This document shows positions 16,275 through 25,157 of a DNA stretch of 64,000 nt, one piece after another. The stretch is from Emticicia oligotrophica DSM 17448 (GTDB lineage Bacteria > Bacteroidota > Bacteroidia > Cytophagales > Spirosomataceae). Positions within the stretch are counted from its first letter, which is position 1. Each line of letters begins with the position of its first letter. The notes below the pieces were generated by a model, which had not been told where the DNA came from, made no database searches, and was given only the letters and a program-made list of their open reading frames with translations. The position numbers and the translations under genes were made by a program. The DNA lies in contig NC_018748.1 of the NCBI RefSeq assembly GCF_000263195.1, positions 434,001-498,000 of the forward strand, written 5' to 3'.

Positions 16275-17987
16275 TTATCTTTTCTTCCGCCAAAAGTACA
16301 GAGCAATTCCAACAAGTGCAAAGGCAATCAGAAACCATTTTAAAAGTGTTAATTTACTAGTATGAGTTTCTTCTGTAACAGTAACAAGCTGATTTACTTT
16401 CTGATTTTTTAGTGTTTGTTTATATCCGCCCGTCCAATGAACAATGATTTCATCAATTTGTGTAGCGTTTCCTACTCCAAAATGGGCATAAGTAGCATTT
16501 TGCGAAAGATGACTTGAGCCACCACCATCAATCTCACGGTATTGGTGCTTATCTCCTACTACAATTTCTACTTTCGAGGCCAAACCATGAGTTTCTGATT
16601 CAACCCCCTTCAAAGCAATTTTTATCCAATTACCCTTAGCAGAATCATTCCGAAAAAGTTTTGTAGTAGATTCAACAGGATAACCCGCTAAAATTGGATT
16701 TTGATTTACCACTAAAATATCTAAATCTCCATCATTTTCTAAATCAAATACTACTGAGCCACGACCAATTCCATAGTCACCTACCCCTTTCAAACGACCA
16801 ACTTCATTAAACTTCCCACCCACATTATCAAAATAATAATTGGCAATAGGGGTACAATTTGGATTCAAATCGCCATTCACTACATAAAGGTCTAGGTCGC
16901 CATCTTGGTCAAAATCAGCAAAATTTGCTCCCCAGCTAATGGTCATATAACCCAAACCCAATTCACGCGATTTTTCTACAAATGGCTTACCAGCTCCCAT
17001 ATTCACCATAAATTTATTAAAGCGAATATTTGTCACGAAATAATCCATCAAGCCATCATTATTATAATCTCCAACTGCCGAAGCCATCGAATTAATTTTC
17101 AAATCCATGCCCGACTCCTTACTCACATCTTTGAACGAACCCCATGGATACTCATTTTTTAGCAAAATGTCAGGCGTTCTTTTATAGCCAAAATCATGGT
17201 TAATAAAAAGGTCTTGGTCGCCATCGTTATCATAATCGGTAAAAACACCACCAAAACCAAAGCCCTTATGAGTTAGACCATAATCCTTGTAAACATTTTT
17301 AAAGGATTTCCCTTTTTCATTGAGCAATAAATAGCCTTCCGTAATTTGGTTGGCACTAACAATCATATTATCGTTTACAGTACTTAAATCGCCCGGATAT
17401 TCAGTGAAATAATTACCAACATAGAGGTCTGGGTATCCATCCGCATTAAAATCTCCAAAACTGGCCCCCGTACTAAATGAATTAAGCTTTCCTAAACCAA
17501 ACTCGGTGGTAGCATCACGAAATGTATTATTGCCATTATTGATATAAAGTAAATTAATGGCTCTCGGAATTACCTTTTTTTGGCCTTTTGAAGTAATCGT
17601 TGTAATGTATAAATCAACAAAACCATCTCGATTAACATCCGCAGCAACCGCTCCTTGAGTAATGAACTTTTTAGTACCTGTAAGTCCTGATTTTTCGTAG
17701 ATATTCAAAAAACCACCTTTTTTATTGTTCAAATAGAGAACATCATCAGCCATGCCTCCAGTAATAAAAATATCATCAAAGCCATCGTTATTTATGTCAA
17801 AAACACACGCTCCACCACCTAAAAAACCTTCAAAAACCTTAAATTGATGCTTGATACCAGCCTGTTCGGTAATATCGGTAAAAGGGGTTTGAGCCCAAAT
17901 AATTTGGGTGAAAAATAATAGATAGGTATAGATTGAAATTTGTAGAAATCTATACCCAAAGTATAAGTATAATGGCTTTTTTCTCAT
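16275..17987 (-). CDS. CRTAC1-type FG-GAP/ASPIC-UnbV protein with C-terminal membrane anchor
   Basis: A secreted beta-propeller-like protein of about 570 residues. After a signal segment (IYTYLLFFTQIIWAQ) come seven or more FG-GAP/VCBS repeats, each with a calcium-binding DxDxDG-like loop: DINNDGFDD, DVNRDGFVD, DFNADGYPD, DYDNDGDQD, DYNNDGLMD, DFDQDGDLD and DLENDGDLD. An ASPIC/UnbV domain follows (ETHGLASKVEIVVG to VTVTEE). The end is one transmembrane helix plus RKKR, which suggests a membrane-anchored, outward-facing protein. I prefer ATG 17987, which overlaps the upstream stop as ATGA, over ATG 17996. Function unknown. It sits between the haloperoxidase-type and LacI-type genes. Confidence 0.9.
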   Translation of the reverse strand: MRKKPLYLYFGYRFLQISIYTYLLFFTQIIWAQTPFTDITEQAGIKHQFKVFEGFLGGGACVFDINNDGFDDIFITGGMADDVLYLNNKKGGFLNIYEKSGLTGTKKFITQGAVAADVNRDGFVDLYITTITSKGQKKVIPRAINLLYINNGNNTFRDATTEFGLGKLNSFSTGASFGDFNADGYPDLYVGNYFTEYPGDLSTVNDNMIVSANQITEGYLLLNEKGKSFKNVYKDYGLTHKGFGFGGVFTDYDNDGDQDLFINHDFGYKRTPDILLKNEYPWGSFKDVSKESGMDLKINSMASAVGDYNNDGLMDYFVTNIRFNKFMVNMGAGKPFVEKSRELGLGYMTISWGANFADFDQDGDLDLYVVNGDLNPNCTPIANYYFDNVGGKFNEVGRLKGVGDYGIGRGSVVFDLENDGDLDILVVNQNPILAGYPVESTTKLFRNDSAKGNWIKIALKGVESETHGLASKVEIVVGDKHQYREIDGGGSSHLSQNATYAHFGVGNATQIDEIIVHWTGGYKQTLKNQKVNQLVTVTEETHTSKLTLLKWFLIAFALVGIALYFWRKKR

Positions 17988-19324
17988 TTCTTCCATTGCA
18001 AACGAATAATATTTTGAGCTACTTCTTTACCTTTTTCTAAACCTGCTGCATTGTCTTGCGGCACGTGGATTCCTCCATAAAAACGTGAATTGGCTGTTTC
18101 TTCTGCTACCTGCCAAAATGACTCAAAATGACGTGCCTTAAAATCAACATTTCGTAGTTCATCTCGCTTTCTACCCACATGGGCATCATCAGTAAATGAA
18201 AATTTTTCTCCGTATAAACTACTCAATATTGTAGCTGTTGTAGCTGCCTGGATGGCATGCCCCGAAGGAAACGCAGGAAAAGGTGGGTCGGGCCAGAAAG
18301 ACTCCCAAAATTTATCAATATACTTCGGAATGAAGGTATTAGGTCTTTCTGTAAAAAATTTATACTTCCACTTCCAACAATTTGTGAAAGCATCAGCCAC
18401 ACCTATACCTACTTTTGCATAAGTTTCTACGCATTTCATTAGGCTTGGTTTAGCTTTTTTGATTACTAAAGTGGCAAGATAATAAGAGTGTCCCGGAGGC
18501 GTAAAAGTCTCGTCGGGGTCATCTCCCCACCAAATGGCAGCTTCTTTTTGTTCTTGTGTGAGTGTTTTTTCTTTTTGATAAACTGCTAAAAATTGCTTGT
18601 AATAAGCCGAATTGGGTAGTGTATCGTAAGGAATGATGGCAGGATCGGAAATTTGGTGATTAGCTGCCAAAAAAGTACGATTTTCGCCCCAATGCGGTTG
18701 AAGCGGATAATGGCTAAATGATTGACCATAAAGGGGTGGTTGCCAAGAACCTAAGCGACTCGGGTACTTCATTTTTTTATCGAAGTTTCGCAAATAGCCA
18801 CGATGCCCTCCATCTGTTTTCGACCATTCAAAGATAGTTTGGGCAATAGATTTTCCGTAAGATACAGACCTATCTATCAATGCTTTATCAGAATTTTGTT
18901 CGGTATAATATTCAAGAAAAGTTTTTTCTAGCGAATCAATTTTTGCTTTATTGAGGTCTGAGGTTTGATTATAAATATTTTTTAAGATGGTAGCTTGTGC
19001 AGCATTGAGCGAAAGTCGCCAATCATATTTTTTATCTTTTTCAGGCAAAGGCAAAATAGCTAAACTATCTAATTGACCAGCCAAAGAAGTATAGGTCGGG
19101 TCGGAATGAACAAATGATTCATACATTGTCAAACCGATATATCCTAAACAACGAGAAGCATAATTAGGTGAATTAGAAGGCGTATTTTTAGTAATGTAGA
19201 GTGTCATATCGGCCCATTTCAAGGCCAAATCTTGCTCAGTTAGTGTTTCTTTAGGTTTACAACTGATACTGATTCCCCCCACTACAATTGTCAATAACAA
19301 TAATGTAAGTATTTGTTTTTTCAT
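17984..19324 (-). CDS. Secreted vanadium-dependent haloperoxidase / PAP2 superfamily protein
   Basis: A 446-residue member of the superfamily shared by vanadium haloperoxidases and PAP2 phosphatases. The full active-site signature is present with exact spacing: K320-x6-R327-P328, P353-S-G-H356, and S413-R414-x5-H420-x3-D424. In haloperoxidases these residues hold vanadate and His420 is the covalent ligand; in phosphatases they hold phosphate. Sequence alone does not decide between the two. The N-terminus has a signal with a lipobox-like SISC (Cys22), so it is exported. It is coupled to the CRTAC1-type gene by a 4-bp overlap and follows the susD terminator by about 140 bp, so it likely has its own promoter. 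Confidence 0.9.
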   Translation of the reverse strand: MKKQILTLLLLTIVVGGISISCKPKETLTEQDLALKWADMTLYITKNTPSNSPNYASRCLGYIGLTMYESFVHSDPTYTSLAGQLDSLAILPLPEKDKKYDWRLSLNAAQATILKNIYNQTSDLNKAKIDSLEKTFLEYYTEQNSDKALIDRSVSYGKSIAQTIFEWSKTDGGHRGYLRNFDKKMKYPSRLGSWQPPLYGQSFSHYPLQPHWGENRTFLAANHQISDPAIIPYDTLPNSAYYKQFLAVYQKEKTLTQEQKEAAIWWGDDPDETFTPPGHSYYLATLVIKKAKPSLMKCVETYAKVGIGVADAFTNCWKWKYKFFTERPNTFIPKYIDKFWESFWPDPPFPAFPSGHAIQAATTATILSSLYGEKFSFTDDAHVGRKRDELRNVDFKARHFESFWQVAEETANSRFYGGIHVPQDNAAGLEKGKEVAQNIIRLQWKK

Positions 19325-19467
19325 CGGAGGTTTTAAAGGTAGTCAAATAGGTTAGGAAAAGGTTCGAACAATTTTCAATATTATAAATTTTTTACCCAAT
19401 AAGTTTAATAGTATATCAAATTTTTCTTGAAAATTCATACTTTCTAAATTTACACATTGTATAAAAT

Positions 19468-19503
19468 TTAAAAATCTACCCCAAAATAGAGGTAGATTTT
19501 TAA
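19468..19503 (-). terminator. Rho-independent terminator of susC-susD
   Basis: Thirteen-base perfect arms (19468-19480 and 19491-19503) flank a 10-nt loop. On the minus strand the second arm ends in TTTTTAA and an A/T-rich stretch follows. It lies 25 bp past the susD stop and separates susCD from the haloperoxidase operon. Confidence 0.8.
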
Positions 19504-19528
19504 ATGACTATTCAATAGTTGAAAAATA

Positions 19529-21412
19529 TTATTGCGTATGTCCAGGGTTTTGAACCAACTTCGGATTTCGCTTAACTTCATCTCTACTCAAAGCACGGTA
19601 ATACATTTTATCCGTCCACTTACGAGTTTCGTTTGAAGTATTATCTTCAACTGTATAAGTATAATCGTACAATGTTCTATCATATTTGTAAATAGCTGGT
19701 GCTTTTGCTCCCGCCTTTAACTTAGCATCTACATTGATTGATTTAATACCACGACCTACTGTTTCTGCAGGAATCATCCAACGACGAGCATCATGATAAC
19801 GGTGCTCTTCGTACACCAACTCAACGCGGCGTTCGTTACGAAGTCTGTCTCTCAGTGCAGTACCTTTATCAGCAACAGCAGGCATACCCGCTCTAAATCT
19901 GATACGGTTAATCCATTTAAGAGCTTCTGCTTCATCTCCAGTTTCAATACAAGCTTCGGCATAGCTTAATGCCATTTCAGTATAACGAATAAACGGCCAA
20001 GGAATAACCTGTGCAGATGATTGGTTATCGGCTAAAGCTGGATTCGGGTCAATAAACTTGCGAGTATAATAGTGAGTACGGCTACCATTCCAGTTTTCTA
20101 CTGTTGATTCACGGGTATCAATTCCATTAATTTTACCGCCTTTTCCATCATCATAATAACCAGTCTGAATTTGGTTTGCTGGGTCTAAGCCAGCTACATC
20201 TGAAGGTCTTGGTTTCCAAGAAGCACCATCGTAAAGAACAGTTGCATAGAAACGAGGGTCACGGTCATCATAAGGAGCTGCTTTATGCTTAGGATTACTC
20301 CAGCTAAACTTAGTTCCATCCATCATTTCATAATCATCAACTAAGTTTTGGATTGGTGTATTTCCTGCCCAGTTATGGTAACCATTTGGTCCGTTATTAA
20401 TACCATAGTGAATACCGCCTAAAGGCCAGTTATCTTCTTCAGTGTAAAGAGCCGTGTGCGTACGTTGGAAAATCAATTCTGAAGCAGCAGCGGCATCACC
20501 AACTGCACTTTGTCCGCCCATTGCAATTGAGATGTAGTTATTTTTACCTTCTTCAGCTGAAACTGGAGCAGTTAAATTCATTTTATAACCAACACCTGCA
20601 TCTAAAACCGCTTTTGCAGCAGCTTTAGCAGCATTCCATCTTGCAGCACGGTCGCCTGAAGGATAAGCAATTAAATCAAGGTTTGCATAGCTAGCTAAGA
20701 TACTTGATTTTGCTTTTACAGTTGGGCCATCGTGAAGGTCGCTGGCAGCGTATAATAATACACGAGCTTTCAGAGCCATTGCAGCCAATTTCGATGTTCT
20801 ACCTGGTGTAAGAGTCTTGCCATCAAGCTTCTTAATTGCATTATCTAAGTCACTTACAATAAATTTCACACACTCATCATAAGTATTACGAGGGGCTGTA
20901 TAGTCTTCATCTAAACCGTAAGCTTTGCTAATAAGTGGTACACCACCGTAGAAACGAAGTAATTGTTGGTAATAATAGGCACGTAAAAAATAGGCTTCAC
21001 CCAACAATTTTTCCTTTAAAGTTGCATCACTAAATGTTGCTTTTGGAAGATTTTCAATTGCTACGTTAGCTTGTCTGATTGCCAAATACATGGTACTCCA
21101 CTTATAGGTATCACTTTCCCAAGCTAGGTTATTTGGGCTTTCAGTTCCTTCTGTGAAAGTATTGATATTACGACCTGCGTGCGTAAACATCGCCTCGTCA
21201 GTATAAGCAGCTAAAGCTTGTTCTTCAAAACCACCATAGCCAAGAAACGAATAAACATTAAATATAAATGCTTCTGCTAAGGCACCATCGCCCCAAGTAG
21301 CAGCACTCGAAATTTTATCGAGGGGTTTGGTATTCAAAAATTCCTTATCACACGATAAAGCAAAAGCCATTAAGATTGCAAACAGGCTTGCTTTTATTTT
21401 TATATTCTTCAT
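19529..21412 (-). CDS. SusD/RagB family nutrient-binding lipoprotein
   Basis: Surface-exposed substrate-binding lipoprotein that forms the lid on its SusC transporter. The signal ends at ALSC (Cys21), followed by DKEFLNTKPLDKIS, the typical SusD start. TPR-like helices follow: AEAFIFNVYSFLG, LGEAYFLRAYYYQQLLRFYGGVPL and ALKARVLLYAASDL. The RagB/SusD C-terminal domain has IPWPFIRYTEMALSYAEACIETGD, INRIRFRAGMP and RDRLRNERRVELVYEEHRYHDARRW. At 627 residues it is somewhat long. It is 15 bp after susC on the same strand, so they form one operon. The ligand is unknown; no polysaccharide-degrading enzyme is next to the pair. Confidence 0.96.
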   Translation of the reverse strand: MKNIKIKASLFAILMAFALSCDKEFLNTKPLDKISSAATWGDGALAEAFIFNVYSFLGYGGFEEQALAAYTDEAMFTHAGRNINTFTEGTESPNNLAWESDTYKWSTMYLAIRQANVAIENLPKATFSDATLKEKLLGEAYFLRAYYYQQLLRFYGGVPLISKAYGLDEDYTAPRNTYDECVKFIVSDLDNAIKKLDGKTLTPGRTSKLAAMALKARVLLYAASDLHDGPTVKAKSSILASYANLDLIAYPSGDRAARWNAAKAAAKAVLDAGVGYKMNLTAPVSAEEGKNNYISIAMGGQSAVGDAAAASELIFQRTHTALYTEEDNWPLGGIHYGINNGPNGYHNWAGNTPIQNLVDDYEMMDGTKFSWSNPKHKAAPYDDRDPRFYATVLYDGASWKPRPSDVAGLDPANQIQTGYYDDGKGGKINGIDTRESTVENWNGSRTHYYTRKFIDPNPALADNQSSAQVIPWPFIRYTEMALSYAEACIETGDEAEALKWINRIRFRAGMPAVADKGTALRDRLRNERRVELVYEEHRYHDARRWMIPAETVGRGIKSINVDAKLKAGAKAPAIYKYDRTLYDYTYTVEDNTSNETRKWTDKMYYRALSRDEVKRNPKLVQNPGHTQ

Positions 21413-21427
21413 ATTTTAATTTTAGAT

Positions 21428-24400
21428 TTAGAATGATAAACTTAAACCTGTATTGATTACGCGAGATTGTGGGTAGTAAACTCCACTTTGAGCTGTTGCT
21501 TCAGGGTCAAAAATTTTGTTTTTGCTGAATGTCAACAAGTTCAATCCATTTACATAAACTCTTACGTTTCCAAGTTTTACTTTGTCGGTAAATTTCGAAG
21601 GAATAGCATATCCTAATTCTAAGTTTTTCAAACGAATGTAATCTTTGCTAAATAAGTAGTATGTATTATTTCCGTAGTTACCACCTGTATAATAGGTATC
21701 ACCTCTACTTGCCAAACGTGGGTCTGTGCTGCTAGGGTTATCGATTGTCCATCTGTGGTCATAAGAGTATTTCAAGAAATTACCGATATCCCCTGATTCA
21801 GTTTGAATACGGATAGCTGCACCTGCTGCACCTTGGAATAAGATGTTTAGGTCAAATCCTTTATAACGTACATCGATTGTTGCACCGAAGTTGAATGTTG
21901 GTGTTTCGTTTTTGTCCAATCTTACTTGGTCATCACCAGTGATTTTTCCGTCACCGTTATAATCAACAAACTTCATATCCCCTGGTATTAACTTAGAGGT
22001 AACAGCCGAGTAGTCAATCTTATTAGCATCAATCGCAGCGGCATCTTTAAATACTCCATCCGATTTATACACTAAGAAACCATTAATTGGCTTACCTTCT
22101 TGTAATTGGTAGCTTGGTGCACCCGGAATTTCATCCATGAAAATAACACGGTTTTTAGCATAACCACCATTGATGGCTGCTCTGAAAGTAAGGTCTTGTG
22201 TTGCTTTTCCGTTGTATCCGACATTAAATTCAAAACCACGGTTATCAACAATACCTGCATTTACAGGAGGCAATAATGAGTTAATACCAGATGAAGATGG
22301 CGTTGAACCAGTTTTTTGAATCAAGATTTGGTCACGACGATTGTAGAAATATTCTAATGTCGCATCGATTTTTCCATTCAAGAATGTACCATCTAAACCA
22401 ACGTTGTAGTTATTTGCTCTTTCCCAAGTAAAGTTAGGGTTCGCTAATACTGTTTCTTTCAAAGTTGTAACAACTTGGTTGTTGATTGGGTAGCGTCCGA
22501 AACCATAAGTAGATAAGAATGCATATTCTTGTAAACGGCTGTTATAGAATACTTGGTCATTACCCATTTGGCCGTAAGAAGCACGGATTTTCAAATAATC
22601 GATACCTTGTACTTTGAAGAAATCTTCGTTAGTCAAGTTCCATCCAATCAAGAGACCAGGGAAGAAACCAAATCTCTTAGCTTCTGGGAAGATGTACGAA
22701 CCATCATAACGATAGATACCCTCGATGAGGTATTTTTCTTTGTAGTTATATTGTAAACGGCCATAATAACCCAAACGTGCACGATTATACGCACTACCAT
22801 CAGTATTTTGTTGAAGCGAACCACCCGCAAACAATTGGTCAATTGCTGGAGAGATATAATTTCTTCTATATGCCAAGAAATTATCACCCTTAAATACTTC
22901 TTTAGTTACCCCTACTAATGCCGATAGATTATTGTTTTCATTAATCTTCTTATCATAAGTAAGCATGGCAGTAAGGTTGGTATTCAATACAGAGCGGTAG
23001 CTTTGTGTCAAACGTGGGTCTTTAAAGTTAGAGCGAATAGCTCCTTCTAATTTTGGTGTTACACCATCAGCTTCGAAAGATTTTTTATCCCAATAGTATA
23101 ATGACCAAGGTGTTTGCCAAACTTTGGTAGTTTCACTCGTTCTATCAATAGCACCAGATAATGTCAATTTCAAACCATCAATCCAAGGGTTTGTAATATT
23201 TACACCACCATTTGCTTGGATATAATCAGTTGGTGTTTGACGGTAACCGGTGGCATTTGTAGTAATTACATAAGGGTTTTGACCATTTTCGATATCAGGA
23301 CCCGGCATTCCGTTTGGCCATACTTCTGGCTCAGTCGGACGGCCACGCATCAACATTCTAAAAATTGCTCCAGCATCCTCAGTTGGATATCTACGGTCTT
23401 CTCTTCTAACCATAATACCTAAGTTAGTATTGATATACTTATTTACTTTAGCATCAAGGTTTGTACGGAAATTATATTGCTTATAATTAGTTGCCGAGTT
23501 TTTATAGTAAGCATCTTGGCTAACATAGCCCAAAGAAGCCATATACTTAACAGCATCAGTACCACCCGATAACTGTAAATTATGACGTGCTTGTGGCGAG
23601 AATGTCTTGAAAGCATCACCAAACCAATCTGTGTTGGGGTATCTCCAAGGGTCATTACCTGCTGCATAACCTTTCACAGCTTCTGGGCTGTAGTTTGCAC
23701 TCAATGAAGAAACACCCGGTGTTGGAGATTTATAAACGCCTGTTGTTTTGATTGCTTGCCATGCAGAAGACCATTCACTTGCAGGAATTGACTTATAAAT
23801 TGGTAGTTCATTCATAATTGCCGCATACTCAGAAGCACTCGACATCTTCGGAATCATTGCCGGTTGTGAAAAACCTTGGTTAAAATCATAGCTGATTGTT
23901 GGTTTACCTGATTTACCACGTTTGGTTGTTACCAAGATAGCACCATTGGCAGCTCTAGCACCATAGATTGCAGCAGAAGCATCTTTCAAAACCGAAATAG
24001 ATTCAATATCACGTGGGCTCAAACGACCTAAACCACCATCGCGGTCAGGAATACCATCAATAACCACTAATGGGCTACTATTTCCTAGTGTATTTGTACC
24101 GCGAATTGATATTTTTGCTCCGTCATTTCCTGGTTCACCACTTGTCTGGATAACAACTAGACCAGGAAGGCGACCTGCCAATGAGTTTGAAATATCAGTT
24201 GCTGGAGATTTGATGATTTTTTCTCCCTGTACTGCAACAACAGCACCTGTAACAGTTACTTTCTTTTGTGTACCATAACCTACAACAACAACTTCGCTCA
24301 AAGCTTTGGTGTCAGTTTCGAGAGCTACATCAATCACAGACCGACCATTTACAGGTACTTCCTTCGTCACGAAGCCAATGTAAGAAATAACCAAAGTAGT

Positions 24401-24625
24401 ATTTTTACCTGCAGCAATAGAGTAATCTCCATTAACATCAGAAATACTACCTGTATTTGTACCTTTAACCAACACACTCACGCCTGGGAGTCCCTGCCCT
24501 TTGTCGTCAGAGATCTTTCCCTTTACATTTTGTGCTATTGCATTAGTAAAGATAGTGAAAAAAAGCATCGCCAATAAGACATTAAACTTCTTATTGAGAT
24601 GTCTACACCGAGTAGAAATAATCAT
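21428..24625 (-). CDS. SusC/RagA family TonB-linked outer-membrane transporter
   Basis: A 22-strand TonB-dependent barrel that imports the ligand captured by SusD. Order: signal (VLLAMLFFTIFTNAIAQ), CarboxypepD_reg-like domain (VKGKISDDKGQGLPGVSVLV to SYIGFVTKEVPV), the SusC signature region LSEVVVVGYGTQKK, plug domain (SNSLAGRLPGLVV, RGTNTLGNSSPLVVIDGIP, ISVLKDASAAIYGARAANG), then the barrel ending in NTGLSLSF. Length 1065 residues is normal. There is no anti-sigma FecR-type gene nearby, so control by the LacI-type protein is more likely. The start is ATG 24625; the n-region MIISTRCRHLNKKFN is long but acceptable. Its upstream region is 532 bp and holds operator-like sites. Confidence 0.97.
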   Translation of the reverse strand: MIISTRCRHLNKKFNVLLAMLFFTIFTNAIAQNVKGKISDDKGQGLPGVSVLVKGTNTGSISDVNGDYSIAAGKNTTLVISYIGFVTKEVPVNGRSVIDVALETDTKALSEVVVVGYGTQKKVTVTGAVVAVQGEKIIKSPATDISNSLAGRLPGLVVIQTSGEPGNDGAKISIRGTNTLGNSSPLVVIDGIPDRDGGLGRLSPRDIESISVLKDASAAIYGARAANGAILVTTKRGKSGKPTISYDFNQGFSQPAMIPKMSSASEYAAIMNELPIYKSIPASEWSSAWQAIKTTGVYKSPTPGVSSLSANYSPEAVKGYAAGNDPWRYPNTDWFGDAFKTFSPQARHNLQLSGGTDAVKYMASLGYVSQDAYYKNSATNYKQYNFRTNLDAKVNKYINTNLGIMVRREDRRYPTEDAGAIFRMLMRGRPTEPEVWPNGMPGPDIENGQNPYVITTNATGYRQTPTDYIQANGGVNITNPWIDGLKLTLSGAIDRTSETTKVWQTPWSLYYWDKKSFEADGVTPKLEGAIRSNFKDPRLTQSYRSVLNTNLTAMLTYDKKINENNNLSALVGVTKEVFKGDNFLAYRRNYISPAIDQLFAGGSLQQNTDGSAYNRARLGYYGRLQYNYKEKYLIEGIYRYDGSYIFPEAKRFGFFPGLLIGWNLTNEDFFKVQGIDYLKIRASYGQMGNDQVFYNSRLQEYAFLSTYGFGRYPINNQVVTTLKETVLANPNFTWERANNYNVGLDGTFLNGKIDATLEYFYNRRDQILIQKTGSTPSSSGINSLLPPVNAGIVDNRGFEFNVGYNGKATQDLTFRAAINGGYAKNRVIFMDEIPGAPSYQLQEGKPINGFLVYKSDGVFKDAAAIDANKIDYSAVTSKLIPGDMKFVDYNGDGKITGDDQVRLDKNETPTFNFGATIDVRYKGFDLNILFQGAAGAAIRIQTESGDIGNFLKYSYDHRWTIDNPSSTDPRLASRGDTYYTGGNYGNNTYYLFSKDYIRLKNLELGYAIPSKFTDKVKLGNVRVYVNGLNLLTFSKNKIFDPEATAQSGVYYPQSRVINTGLSLSF

Positions 24626-24676
24626 AAGTTTTTGTAGGTTTAAAAATTTGATTTAAAAAAAGGTGAATACAACGAC

Positions 24677-24695
24677 TATCGAATAGAATTCGATA
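24677..24695. repeat. Palindrome in the susC leader
   Basis: tatcgaat (24677-24684) and attcgata (24688-24695) are perfect 8-bp arms around aga. It lies about 52 bp upstream of the susC ATG, where it would fall in the 5' leader or act as a protein-binding site. Function unknown. Confidence 0.4.
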
Positions 24696-24870
24696 TTGAA
24701 CAGGCTTCATAGGTTAGTTTAATTAACATAACTTTTAGTGCGATAAAAATCGCCATGAACAAGGCAAAAAACGTTAAGAGAGAGCATTTAAGCCCTGCAA
24801 GTTGCAATAATGATATAAACAATACAATATTGATTTGTACTATTCAAATTAAAACTTATTTAAAATACCT

Positions 24871-24929
24871 GTGCAATCGTTTGAAATGTATCATTTATTG
24901 AAGCATACCTTTGTGCAAAGGTTTGCACA
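24871..24929. promoter_or_regulatory. Composite operator-like element upstream of susC and the large FG-GAP gene
   Basis: Two sites lie here. Site B, gtgcaatcgtttgaa (24871-24885), is an imperfect palindrome with a central CG, like many LacI-family operators. Site A (24912-24929) is a perfect palindrome, tgtgcaaa-GG-tttgcaca. Their centres are 42 bp apart, about four helical turns. The same two sites recur in mirror image at 28534-28592 with identical spacing. The local LacI-type protein is the obvious candidate binder. The remainder of the 532-bp gap (24626-25157) holds a palindrome at 24677-24695 and a -7 match at 25085-25092. Confidence 0.65.
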
Positions 24930-25084
24930 TATTTGATATTTTTTATTGTAAAAGCCCTATTTTAAGCTGTAAGAAAGATTGTTTTGAGGCTGTCTACCTA
25001 CCTTACTTTGCTAGTACACAGACTTGTTTTTAGAATTCGCTGATATCGAAGAACTTATTATAAATATTAATTACCCAATATCTT

Positions 25085-25092
25085 TATATTTG
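25085..25092 (+). promoter_or_regulatory. -7 promoter element of the large FG-GAP lipoprotein gene
   Basis: TATATTTG matches TAnnTTTG. It implies a transcript start near 25097 and a leader of about 60 nt before ATG 25158. It also argues against the upstream in-frame GTG at 25092 as the start. I do not see a clear -33 TTTG. Confidence 0.4.
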
Positions 25093-25157
25093 TGTGCCTA
25101 TTTTTATTTTTGAGGTATTTCCTGACAAAAAAAGTTTTTAGCCCTATCAAAAAAAAC

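Noticed and set aside
17988-17996. Upstream ATG of the CRTAC1-type gene
   Set aside because: The ATG at 17987 overlaps the preceding stop as ATGA, the usual coupling form, and gives the same signal segment.
24677-24929. SusC regulation by an ECF sigma / anti-sigma pair
   Set aside because: No sigma factor or FecR-like gene is in the neighbourhood, and SusC shows a standard N-terminus without an obvious signalling extension.
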